Shown: positions 25,801-36,040 of the stretch, piece after piece
Numbering within the stretch: the first letter of the stretch is position 1
Layout: each line of letters begins with the position of its first letter
Origin: Psilocybe azurescens
Lineage: Eukaryota; Basidiomycota; Agaricomycetes; Agaricales; Agrocybaceae
Reading direction: 5' to 3'
Assembly: GCA_023853785.1 (NCBI GenBank)
Contig: JAJIRX010000567.1
Location: 1,240,001-1,304,000, forward strand
Length of the DNA stretch: 64,000 nucleotides
The notes under the pieces: generated by a model
Told to the model about the DNA's origin: nothing
Seen by the model: the letters and a program-made list of their open reading frames with translations, nothing else
Database searches by the model: none
Made by a program: the position numbers and the translations under genes

Positions 25801-26583
25801 TTGTGCTCCATTTCCTCCTGGAATATATGGATCGGCATCTGATAAGTGAGGTTTGAATTAGCCCTGTACCATCTGGCAATGGAAAGTGTGTTTTGGCGCA
25901 CCGATAACTGCAATTCCATTGAAACTCGAGGTTGCAACGAGAGTGGGAGGATTTTGCATCTCCAATAAGCTGTGTGTAGTAATATGCAATGATTGGAGCA
26001 GATATGACATAGGTCCTATTCTTAGGTCAGTTACGAGGATCAATTTGGCCAAAACAGGACGATGATCACCCTTTGGGAAAGAATACAACCGCGGGAGTTA
26101 GCCTGCAAAAAAAAATTAAGTATTTGACCATATGAAAGTTCGTTGAACAGGCATACGTGGACGAAGCACAAGATCCACCCCACAACGCGATCCGGCCGTG
26201 ATAGCATTACTGCCATTCGGTTTAAGGTAAGGTCAAGACAGACTTAGAACTTGGAACATCAGAACGTACTTTATAGCGACAGTATCATCTGTAACTCCAT
26301 CGCCCTTCGCACCGAAATCCTGGAATGAAAAACACGTAAGCATCTAATTCTTAAATTTGAAATCGGAGAGCATTCCACATACTTTGACATTTCTGAACAC
26401 TTGATATCCACTGGGGTTGGGGTTGAACGCAGAGGTTCCTTGGTGCTTGATACTCTGCATCCAGAAGGGGTCAGAGCTGCTGGCGGTTCCAGCAGTCAAA
26501 GGTGTGCTGCATGATGTCCCAAGACCCCAAACCGAACAAACGAGACTGCCAACGAGCAGAGTGCAATAGATCCAAGGTCTCAT
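22889..26583 (-). CDS. Glycoside hydrolase family 55 exo-beta-1,3-glucanase
   Basis: A secreted enzyme that splits beta-1,3-glucan, a main fungal wall polymer. It starts at 26583 with a clear signal peptide (MRPWIYCTLLVGSLVCSVWG). The two right-handed beta-helix halves each begin with the family's repeated pattern. The first is DFGAKGDGVTDDTVAIK near 26320-26270 (GAKGDGVTDDTV) and the second is VKDNGAKGDGKTDDTAAI at about 24540-24480. The gene is very intron-rich, with more than 15 small exons between 22889 and 26583. The last exon ends QILNVDTTSSVTIYSLSTVA...TVTAWSRS with a stop at 22889-22891. Length is about 770-800 aa. It converges on CDC45 with 138 bp between stops. Confidence 0.88.
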
Positions 26584-27220
26584 GTTGTTGAAGGAGGGTC
26601 TTCGAATAAACCCGAGTTTTCAGCAAAAGAATATATAGTCCGCCACTACATGTAGAAGCTAACTATAAACTGGACGCCACATGGATTTTACAAGGATGCC
26701 TCGGGGTGGACGGAAGAATTAATGGCGTTCTCAAGGTTCATGACCGGAAGATGTCTACAAGTAATGTATGAAAGAACCACTGCAGAAAGTAGCGGCATGG
26801 ACAATCGTTTCAATTCCATCAGGTGCCAGCTGGCTACAAGAGAGGTTCCTTTGTCCCGAATATACCGTTCGTCAGCTGGGACGGTCATGCATAGGAAGAG
26901 ATGTCTGGAAGACACAAAGAGGAGCACGAGATACAGTCATACAATGGGGATCGTGGAATGGAACTGAGTGGATAGCGATTGTGCTATTGCCTAGAAACGG
27001 TGCACTGAGTCTGCGCACTCTCGCAGACTCTCGCGCACCAGCTGGCAGTACAGAAAGAGTTATTTTAAGACCCAACATTGTCAGTGAGCTTCGAGTCATG
27101 TGAAATCTATTTCCACGAGTTTATACTTAGTTTTGAAATGACATCAGCTGATTCAGCGGAAGTCATCTCTCATTTGTCTCTCGTTACAGTTTACTAACTA
27201 CTACCACAAGATTTTCAATA
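26584..27220. other. Intergenic: divergent upstream regions of GH55 and the small IF1-like gene
   Basis: Open frames of about 80-110 codons occur on both strands (26688-27103) but show no family resemblance and no matching splice signals. The codons just before 27221 are open and in frame with the small gene; see that entry. Confidence 0.35.
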
Positions 27221-27579
27221 ATGTCAACATCAGGAGCCACGGCACAGGCAAGCTCGCTCACGAGAGTATTGTTTCATCATCTGATATGTTTCTAGGATTC
27301 GACATGGAAAAGCAGGGAGCAATCACAAGAAGCTCAATACATCCACCAAAAGGTACTTATCTCGGACTATCTTTGAATTGTTACCCTACATTGGACCATC
27401 TGTATCGTTAGGAGAAGGATCAACTTGAAGCAATCAGGCAGAGACAAGCAGAAGATAAAGACAGTCAAGTGGGCACTGGTCAGGAGAAGCAACACCCAAT
27501 GGACCGCGACATCGAAGGCGGTTTCGGAGGACAAGAGGATCTTGAGGATCGTTATGCCACTACGAGCGGAGAACACTAG
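27221..27579 (+). CDS. Small ATPase-inhibitor (IF1/IATP) family-like protein
   Basis: Three exons (27221-27265, 27296-27352, 27412-27579), all joined in phase 0, give about 89 aa. The core STWKSREQSQEAQYIHQKEK, DQLEAIRQRQA resembles the minimal inhibitory helix of mitochondrial F1-ATPase inhibitors (FGKREqaeE.ryf..ke.eqL..l). The tail is acidic and hydrophilic (DIEGGFGGQEDLEDRYATTS). From the first Met no presequence is seen. The codons directly upstream, from about 27166, are open in the same frame and read Ser/Thr/Arg-rich (RYSLLTTTTRFSI), so the true N-terminus may lie upstream in another exon. Intron 1 would be only 30 nt, unusually short. The gene is too fragmented to appear as a long open frame. 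Confidence 0.6.
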
Positions 27580-27848
27580 CACGTTGTACACTTCCAATGC
27601 AACAGAATGATGTCATTCTTCCAAAACAATGCTACTCTATCTTGTGCGTGCATGACGTGCATTTACTGCCAGTCGAGGTATTGTAATATTAATGACTAAA
27701 TGAGCGTGCGTTATGCTAAAATAAACAGTCCGAAAGAAGTCCTTGCAAACACATAATGTATCTATCACAAATGCGCAGAACTGATGATGTGTGTCTGTTG
27801 TCCATGTCATGTTTCGTAAAAGGATCCTAGAATCCTTTCACCCTTCGC

Positions 27849-30668
27849 TCATGATGATAAAGGCGGGGTGTTCAAAGGCTGGGGCGCGCTTTCTCTGCGA
27901 GCCCCGGCCGCACATACAGGAGGCGGAGCCGTTGAAGGATTTACCCAAGGATCCAGGTATGAACATGAAGTGATAGGCACATACATTCCTTGAGTATCTG
28001 CAGCATTTGCCCAGCCGTTACCGACGTCTACGTTTGCCGTCGGGCTGGCCATTGAAAACGTAGGTCCTGGTAGAGTGGGGATCGGTCCTGTAGGTGTGTA
28101 CGATGGCAGCGAAGCAACGGGTCCACCTGTACTGAAACTTGCTGGTGGCCAGGCCAGGCTTGACGATACAGAGGCAGGGATATTGCCAGCACCCGCTCCG
28201 CCAGTTTGCCATGATAAGAGAGGAGGTGACCACGGACTTGTGCCTCCGCAGGTACCAGTGGCATCGCGTGGATCGGTAGGCATCCATCCTTGCTGTAGTC
28301 CAAGTTGGTAGGACCATGCAGGCGTCTCAACTACGCCGGATACACTTGAATTGCCAATTTTCCATGTCCAGAAAAAGTAATCCTTGCAAAAGATTTAGCG
28401 CACATTCGAATCAAAGCAAATAGACACAAATTACCTGAAGAGCATCCATACTTGCCAGAGCAAATTGGCGAATAGCCTTCTTAGTCGCAACATCATAGTT
28501 CTGCCAATCCGTCCAATCCGTACAACTTCCCATTCTAGGCCAGACACCTTCATAAGTTCCTTCGTACCGTGTTCCGAGGCCAACACCATTCAAGAAAAGA
28601 CCACAGTCAGTGACGGCGTTACTGAATTCGCCCGCATTTGTGAGGCCAAAAGCAGCCATAGAAGTGTTGACAGCGCTACCCCATGTCTGACACGGTGTTA
28701 AGGCGTATGTCGATATCGGGGCGTTGGACTGGCTACCAAAGCAAAGATATGGATGGGAATCCAGGGAGATACGATCGGCGTTGGGCAAGAAGTTCGCCCA
28801 TCCGCTACGCGGCATAAACCCATCATGGAAAGAGATATATGGTCCGTTACCAGCTCCCGTACCACCAGCCGTGCGGACAATATTATAAGCTTCCAAATAG
28901 CTACAAAAGAAGGTTATTGATAAATTCAGAGTGTATGACTATGTAAACTTACAAACTAGAAAGGACATCCTGACCCAGAAATGATTCTTGAGGTTCATTG
29001 AGAATACCAAAGATTGTCACAACGTCCTTGTATTGTGGCTGGGAGATGAATTCTGCAAGGATTCGAATATAATCAAGAGTTCGTTGAGCGTTTACATAAC
29101 CCATGGGGCCGCTCAAAAATCCGATAGTGCCATAACGCCCAGAGTGATTCCAGCCGTTTTGGCTTCCAGGTACTGCGTGTAAATCAAGATTGATACGTAG
29201 TCCATACTTGCGGGCCCATTTGATTGCTTTGAGGAAATAACTACACAAAAGGTCAAATTGAAAGAAGGAACAGGAGGGGTGAGGCAACTCACGTCCAAGA
29301 AACTTTAGGCAAGAAGGGTTCATCGTCGCGTACTTCAATAGCCCACCATCCGATAGGAATGCGAATGAAGTTGAGACCAGCTCCTGCAACATCTGCAAAA
29401 TCTTTCTCCGTCTTAAAAATAACAAAAATTAGATGGTCAGATTTACATATGAGAAAATTTAACTTACAATGAAAGTTTTATAGTGGGTTTCAAGCTGAGA
29501 GATACCTCCTCCGGCAGTATCTGCTCGCATCGCTACACTGAGGGTCCATTCATCCACAGGTGGTTGGGGATTGGATGAATATTTCTGATACAGTGCTGGA
29601 GAGCTACCATGGAAAAAAGTCAGGGTTTGGGTGGCATAAAACCAGAAGTAAAACTAACATGAACTACAGAAAAATAACTGTCAGAGACGGCATGACTAAA
29701 GGACTAATGAAACCTACGGGTTCGGTGTTTAGCCATCCACCAAAATTGACTCTGAAAGGTGGATTGAATTATTAAAACGAGAATTCTGTGCCGAGGAATA
29801 TTAAATACTGACCCTCGAATCTTATCAATACCGTAATTGAAGGTTTCGTTGAGAGCCGGAGACCAAGACTGAGCTCTAGCACCATTATTAAGTGGATCAT
29901 TTTCGTCCCAATACCAATAACCACCGAATGGATTTGTGTAAGTGAAAGTAGTTCCATCTTCCATGGTGATTATTGAACCATCGCCTCCTGTCACCTCCCG
30001 TACCGCCGGTTTAGTTGGTGATGATGTAGAGGACGGTTTTGTAGTTGCAGCGGCGGTTGATTTGGTGCCGCTGCTGCTGTTGGAATCTTCATTGTTATTT
30101 GACTTTTTGAAAACAACGAAATAAAGTGGGATGACAACAGCAAGGATGATAAGAATCAGGGCTGCAATAGCGCCGATGATCATCATTTTGCGACGAGATT
30201 TTGTCTGCGGAGGTTCGTAGGCAGCGCGTTTTTCTTCCAACATTCTACCTGCCGAGTGCCCCTGAGACATGGCCACACCACCGTGTTCTCCTGCATAGTA
30301 ACTATCGCGTGGGTCATCGCGATAACTGCCGTCGTACCGGGCAGGGCCCGACGGGTCATTGAGAGCATAAACAGAGGCGTTGTATTCGGAACCTGGAAAG
30401 GTGTGCTGAGATGATGCAAAGGAGTCGCGGATAACCGGCGACCCGGGACCATCATACAAAGCTGCTCCAAGAAAACGAGGCTGAGCACTACCTAAGGAAC
30501 TGTCAGGACCCAATTCTCCAGGGGCCATCTGTGGTGTGTGGAAGTTGGATGAAGGCTCTGGAGATGATGGAACATTGTAGAGTGTAGACGGTAAGTGGTC
30601 GTCTTGCGTGAGAGGTAAGGATCGTATGCAACACCACGCGTTGGATCGTTGTTGTTGTTATGCGACAT
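27849..30668 (-). CDS. GH5 (subfamily 9-like) membrane-anchored exo-beta-1,3-glucanase
   Basis: A glucan 1,3-beta-glucosidase of the type II membrane form (exgD-like). A long Pro/Ser/Tyr-rich cytosolic tail is followed by a basic stop (SRRK) and one transmembrane helix (MMIIGAIAALILIILAVVIPLYFVVF). A Ser/Thr linker leads to the catalytic domain. Acid/base Glu is in GILNEPQES and the nucleophile is probably in NAGEFSNAV. YISFHDGFMP and LNGVGLGTRYEGTY also fit the family. The stop is at 27849. Two starts are possible: 30528 (MAPGELG) or 30668 (MSHNNNNDPT), the latter needing a roughly 34-nt intron. I prefer 30668 because the frame between them reads coding-like (LPSTLYNVPSSPEPSSNFHTPQ). Confidence 0.9.
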
Positions 30669-31205
30669 GGGACAAACCTGCACGTCGCGGAGAGTAGATT
30701 AGGAGAACCAGGTCAGGAAATAATTATAGGGAACCTTTATGGTAGCCTGAAAGTGGGAGGAGAATGGAGAGAAGAGGAAGGTGGAGGAGCGGAGGTGAAA
30801 GGAAAGGAAGAGGAAGAGAACCAGAAAGAGAAAAAGTGTCTTGGCTTGAAGGAGAAATGCCGCGACTAGCCTACAAGCAAATCTAACATAGCATGTCCGG
30901 TCACGGTCTGTCACAACCGTCAATCACCAAATGGCGTATCATTCCCGCCCGCTCCTGTCCCTCGTCTTCGGTCTCATTCAAGCATCATTACCAAGTTATT
31001 ATGCCACCCTATGCTAATCTACAATGCCAATGTATTATGTTACTTCTTTTCTACATGCACGTCTTTTCTACACCCATCCAAGCCTGTCACGCCGTCGTTG
31101 TCCACGAATGGACACCTTCTCAATCCCACGGGGTTCAGCCAAGCCTAACTTTTTTTACACTTGTATTTTACAAAGTACGGTTACATCCGATATGTCATCG
31201 ATCCG
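30669..31205. promoter_or_regulatory. Upstream region of GH5 gene and 3' flank of EAF1
   Basis: On the GH5 sense (minus) strand, 30838-30751 is almost pure pyrimidine. CT-rich blocks just upstream of the transcription start are common in well-expressed fungal genes. The region otherwise holds no recognisable gene. A plus-strand open frame at 30893-31318 overlaps the EAF1 poly-Gln codons and is not credible. Confidence 0.45.
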
Positions 31206-34200
31206 TTATGGCTGAGCACCGAAATTATTCTGGGCTGGTTGCTGCTGCTGTGGCTGTTGTTGTTGTTGTTGTTGTTGTTGTGCCTGCTGTTGTGCCTGCT
31301 GCTGCTGTTGTGCCGTGATCGCCAAAATCAGAAACTGCATGAAATATAGAGGAATTTTGAATTAGCTGACCATTAACTGAGCACGAAAGAGTTCAACCTG
31401 TTCTTGCGTGAGGTTCTGGGATAACCCATAAAAAGCACCGCTCGACGGATGCATGGCTGTTCCAGCCCCCTGGTTTTGTGGGAGCAAACTTTGTGGCTAG
31501 TTATGCACAGTTAAGTGGTTACCAGACCTAAGACATGCAAGAACTAACCAGATTCGACGGTCCTCCGCCTTGGATTTGTGCTGGAACCTGCATACGTGCT
31601 TGTTGCAAAAGCTGGGCCTGAGCTTGGGCCTGCTGTGCTTGCAGGCCGACTGGTCGGCCATTGGCATTCGTTGTTATCCTGCCTGGTCGATTCGGCAGAA
31701 CTGTAACAGGAATATTTTGGCGTTGGTTCTGATTCGCCTGTTGTTGCGCCTGTAGTTGTTGCAATTGGGCAAGTTGTTGAGGGAATGGTGCTTGTTGTTG
31801 CTGTTGCTGTTGTACTGGTTGAGCGGGAGCTTGCGGTTGAGGTTGAGGTTGAGGTGTCTGCTGCTGCTGCTGCTGCTGCTGCTGCAATAAAGGTGAGCGA
31901 CGACCCAAGGAATACTAAATTTGTGGACAGACGTACTGGAGCATTTGGACGTTGTTGCTGCTCTCGTAACATTAGATTCTGTCGCTGTTGCTCCTCTTGC
32001 CGTTTTCTAGCTAGCACGGCATCTTGATTATCTCGCTGATCCCTTTCCGCCTTCATGCGACTGAGTTCTTGCGGACTCAACTTGGGTAACTTGTTGAACT
32101 GGTTATGCGTCTCGTGTACTGCAGGAGTTTTCCGCTGATTGGCTGCCAAAAGATAAATATAAGTTCAGATGTCAAGGTATATGTGTACGTACCAATGGAC
32201 TTTTGCGCTGCTTCCGTTCGTTTTTTTACTGCTTTTCGTACAGCTTCACCAAGTAGTATATGTCGTCTTCGCTTGCGCGATTCAGTAGAAGCTGCAGAGG
32301 AAGCTGATGTCGATGAGTTCGAGGCTCCAGTGCTAGCGAGCCGCTTGACTCCCCGGGTAAGTATACTCGATTGAGTGTTGTTCCCGGAGGTCGATGCCTC
32401 TTCTGGTAATGTTTGAGAAGTCTCAGGGAGTTGTAACTTGCGATCCGGATTCCATTTCTCTTTCCAACGCTCGGCGCAGTCGGCGGGCGATCGTACATCG
32501 GTCAGCGTCGATAGGCGGGTAGCGTTGAAGGAATCAGCTATGAGCTGCCAATTGGTTGAATATTTATCAATGATACACTTCAGCAAAGCGTCATCATTTG
32601 CCGTCCAAGCGTGTTTGTCTTTTTCGCCTTCTTCCTTCATGCGCTGCGCTTTCGGCATGGAATGCTGTGATGAGACATTAGGCCTCCCATCAAAAAGATC
32701 TATGAAGTAATTAGTATAGTTTAGCCGGGATTCGACAGTCTGCTTACCACTGGTACTTTCCTCCGGAATTCGAGTGCCGTTTTCAGTCTCTGGGGCAACA
32801 TAAGCGTTATCCAAAGGCAACCATTTGCCGTCCTTCCATTTCTTTGCAGGTTGGAGAGGGCCGATCAAAGTTGGTTTCGTGAACATGAATCGACCGGTAG
32901 GATATAGCTTGGTGTATGTAACATCCTCGATTCTCTTATTGGGGTCATCTCTTTCTGACCTCTTTTCGACTTTTCTTTTTGCCGTCTGTTGTCCCAACAG
33001 GTGCAGCGACGTCAAGGATACCTAGAGGTTGAAGATCTGGGAAAAGGGAAGGTAGATCTGTGGGTTCAAACACCTCCGCCTTTGGCATACCCCCTTGCTT
33101 GTTGTGTCGGGAATGCGGATGAGATCCAAGTCGACGAAAAGGTGATCATCCCCATGGTAAACAATCTGCTCTTGCAGTGGAGCGAGGTCTGATTTCGACA
33201 GTTTCGCAGAGGCAATCGGAACCTCAGCATCCCCATTTGTCGACTGGGAACTTGACTTCGAGTCGCCTAAGATAGGGTCACTTGATGAAATCTTCAATGC
33301 ATTATCGGGATTAGCGTTCCCAGTCAGACCAGAACGGGTTTCATGGGCGATGTCAGAATCGCCGACCTGGTGAAGAAACGCAATAGCAGACTGATCGTCG
33401 ACCTCTTCGTTTTTTGGTTGTATGTCAAGTTCCATAGACTCTTGAATGACATTCGCAGGTTCCAACGCGTCAGTAACGCTAAACGTCTTCTCCTGTTCGT
33501 CTTCGTCGTCATCTTCCGAGCCATAGTTAATGTCGAGCATTTGTGCGTTAGCGTGTTCTTGTTGGACATCGTCCAGACTCATTTCCCGGGAAGAATTACC
33601 CGTATTAGTCCTGAACTGGGAAGTTTGCCATTTCACACATATTCCTATTCGTTGACGCTCTTCGAATGTTTTGGCAAAGTGCCATTCGAGGACAGCTGTT
33701 GAAAGGTTGTATGCCAAAGCCATCTTCCATCGTCGTTCTTCCCGGAAATCGATTCGCATCCATTTCTGCAAATCAATGAGAACAATTATTCTTGAGAAAA
33801 ATAGGAATCCCAACTGACCATCTCATCCAAAAGGTAATCCCAATGTGTTTTCACCAAGCCGCCTACACCACGCTGTTTTTTGGGCTGCCTGAATGACCAT
33901 CTACCGCTGTCTTTAAGGTAATCGATCCTTTCAAGTGTGCGAATGAGGCGCAATTCATTCATAGCGACCTGAGCATAGAGCACATTATGAGCGCACAGAA
34001 AAGAAACAAAGAAACACAAAAACGCACCCCCCATTCACGAGTACTCAAGCACTTGTTCGCTCGTGATACCCTCTTCCAGACAGGATTAGCCAAAACAGAA
34101 GCCCCCATCTATTCAGCCCAAGAGGAATCGTATCTTCCTTATCGCGCTTTCCATCTCGCTCTCGCTTGCGCTTCGTTGGCTTTGTTTTGCGAGTGAATTC

Positions 34201-35732
34201 TCCCGGCAGGATGCTCAGAAGAGGTAATGTGTACCCTTGAACTGATTGTCCGTGAGAGTCTACTTTTGAGGTTGGTAGTTTGGGCGATTCAGATTGCGTT
34301 ACTGGTGGATTAATGTGATCAAGTATGAACGTCTTTTCTTCAATTGGTGCAGTTGTGGGGGCAGGAATCAATATCTCTTCCTCGATACTAGGGGGCAGAT
34401 GGATGCGAACATGAATACGGTTGTTAGCACTTGGAGAAGGTGGATTTTCTTGTTTTACAGTCACAGAACGCTCTTTCGAGTGGGCAGGTATTTCCGAATT
34501 CTCTGCCTCTTCCTCTTCCTCTTCCTCTGCCTCTTCTTCTTCCTCTGCCTCCTCTTGCTCCTTTCCCTCCTTTCCCTCCACTTCCTCCTCTCCCTCTCCC
34601 TCCCCCTCTCCCTCTTCCTCCCCCTCCCCCTCTTCCTCCTCTTTATCGGTGTATGTGTCCACATCCATGGGGATAAAGTCCGATGTGTCTTCTGTCTGTG
34701 GATGTCCTAGTTGATCTGGTCCTTGGGAAGCGCGCACATCATGCCCTTCTATTGATGGTACTTCAGTTTCTACGCACGGATGAGGTGAGGAATGGTGCTC
34801 TATATCATCCGTCATATCCACGTCGACTGTGGGAGAGTCCTTAGATTGTTCAGTCCCCAGTTCATCGGCTTTCAGATTCAGCATGTTAAGTTTTGACGAA
34901 GATTCCATATCGACTTCCACCGTGGTAGATATAGGTACATGTATGCTTGGAGATGCGAGAGGAAGAGATGAAGGTGTTGTCGTCAATACTTCAGCTTGAT
35001 CACGTTGGCCTGGTGAAGAGACTTGGGGGTGTTCTTCATGTTTTACATCAAAAGCAAAAGGAAGATTAGAGTGTGGTTCGCCTTCTACAGAGAATGTAGT
35101 CGATCCTATTAAATCAAGTTCGTCGTCGTCGTTTTCTGCGTTTTTCGTGGGACTTGGAACCTTAGGAGATTCAGAGTGTACGTTATCCTCTTCTTCAGGC
35201 AGGGTTAGAGATTGTCCTTCCGGTGGGACATCGTCAAATGATTTGTCAAGGATGGGTGAAGGTGATTTGGCTTGTTCTGTAACACGGGACTGGCTTCTGG
35301 TTGTCCGTGTCGATCTGCTTGCCTTGTTGTCCGCCGCCAAAGTAGGCACAGACTGAGACAGTGTTTCCGAAAGGAATGGGATTTCCGCTTCTTTCAAGTT
35401 TGAGATAGAACCATGGTCTGCACTGTTCTATAGGATTAGCGGTGGCGTTCTCCGAGTAATAGACACAGAACATACATACTCTGTCGAAAGATCAAACCTT
35501 TGCAGAAACCGTTGTAGGTTGTCATCCTCTTGGTCCGAGTCATCAGAATTGAGCTGAACATCTTTTCTGCTCTCTATCATTCGATACAACTCGCATAATA
35601 GCTCATTTCGACGCGCGATAATAGTGCTGCCACTGGCCTTCAACATCGACAAAATTACACATAAAACAAAGCATACTTGAGTTGATTAAAACGTTCTTGA
35701 AGCCGTTGATCATCATGGTGCAATTGCGGCAT
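31206..35732 (-). CDS. EAF1: EAF1/VID21-like NuA4 histone acetyltransferase subunit (HSA and SANT domains)
   Basis: A scaffold protein of the NuA4 acetyltransferase complex. It starts MPQLHHDDQRLQERF at 35732. A long disordered N-terminal half follows, with a Glu/Gly block (about 34650-34497). The HSA domain spans THWDYLLDEM, KWMRIDFREERRWKMALAYNLST and AVLEWH (about 33840-33690) and would bind actin-related proteins. A SANT/Myb domain, WTANDDALLKCIIDKYSTNWQ to CAERWKEKWNPDRK, lies at about 32610-32440. The C-terminus is Gln-rich and ends QQPAQNNFGAQP, with the stop at 31206-31208. This domain order (HSA, SANT, poly-Q) is that of yeast Eaf1 and mammalian EP400 relatives; no SWI2/SNF2 ATPase lies between them, which favours EAF1. 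Confidence 0.92.
31233..31315 (-). repeat. CAA/CAG trinucleotide repeat (poly-Gln), distal
   Basis: The plus strand reads TTG/CTG triplets, giving Gln runs on the coding strand of EAF1 close to its C-terminus. It includes an uninterrupted TGT/TTG block at about 31257-31280. Confidence 0.85.
31780..31890 (-). repeat. CAG/CAA repeat (poly-Gln) in EAF1
   Basis: A pure CTG run on the plus strand at about 31860-31883 encodes eight or more consecutive Gln in EAF1. Neighbouring Gln/Pro/Ala codons extend the block. Such runs change length easily by slippage. Confidence 0.85.
34497..34650 (-). repeat. Glu/Gly low-complexity coding tract in EAF1
   Basis: CCTCTT and CCTCCC hexanucleotide-like repeats on the plus strand encode an almost uninterrupted acidic run of about 50 residues on the minus strand (EEEEEGEGEEEGEGEGEGEE and onward). 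Reading frames on the plus strand over this segment are artefacts of the repeat. Confidence 0.88.
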
Positions 35733-36040
35733 AGCGAGTTCGTTAGGAATTAGCTAGGCGTCAGGTCAAAGTATAGCTTCAAAGAAATGATTTGAGAACA
35801 ACGCAGTTTAAGTGAGGTCTCGTTTATTCCCGTATTTGTTTGTCTATATAATAGTATATTATATAAGTATTACTTAGTTAATTTCCCAAGTCATGGTTGT
35901 CACTTTTGTCACAGACTTGCTTGACGGTCACAAATGCATTTCACCCCGACTTCTCTACTGTCTTTTCTTTGTGTTTGCTCTGTTTTAGTTGAAAGCTACA
36001 AGTGACTGGAGTTCGCATAGTTCTTGAACTCTCTGATTCG
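35733..36040. promoter_or_regulatory. Divergent promoter between EAF1 and D-lactate dehydrogenase
   Basis: These 308 bp between two divergently transcribed start codons contain an AT-rich palindrome-like stretch (TATATAATAGTATATTATATAAG, about 35845-35868). No gene was seen. Confidence 0.4.

Noticed and set aside
26688..27103. Open frames on both strands between GH55 and the IF1-like gene
   Set aside because: No family resemblance, no splice structure, no start context; similar lengths occur by chance in this window.
30893..31349. Plus-strand frames ending in Val/Leu runs
   Set aside because: The runs are the reverse complement of EAF1 Gln codons.
34294..34714. Plus-strand open frames of 80-140 codons over the EAF1 acidic tract
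   Set aside because: They are antisense products of a CCTCTT-type repeat; their translations are simple Ser, Pro or Leu runs and the minus-strand gene is clear.
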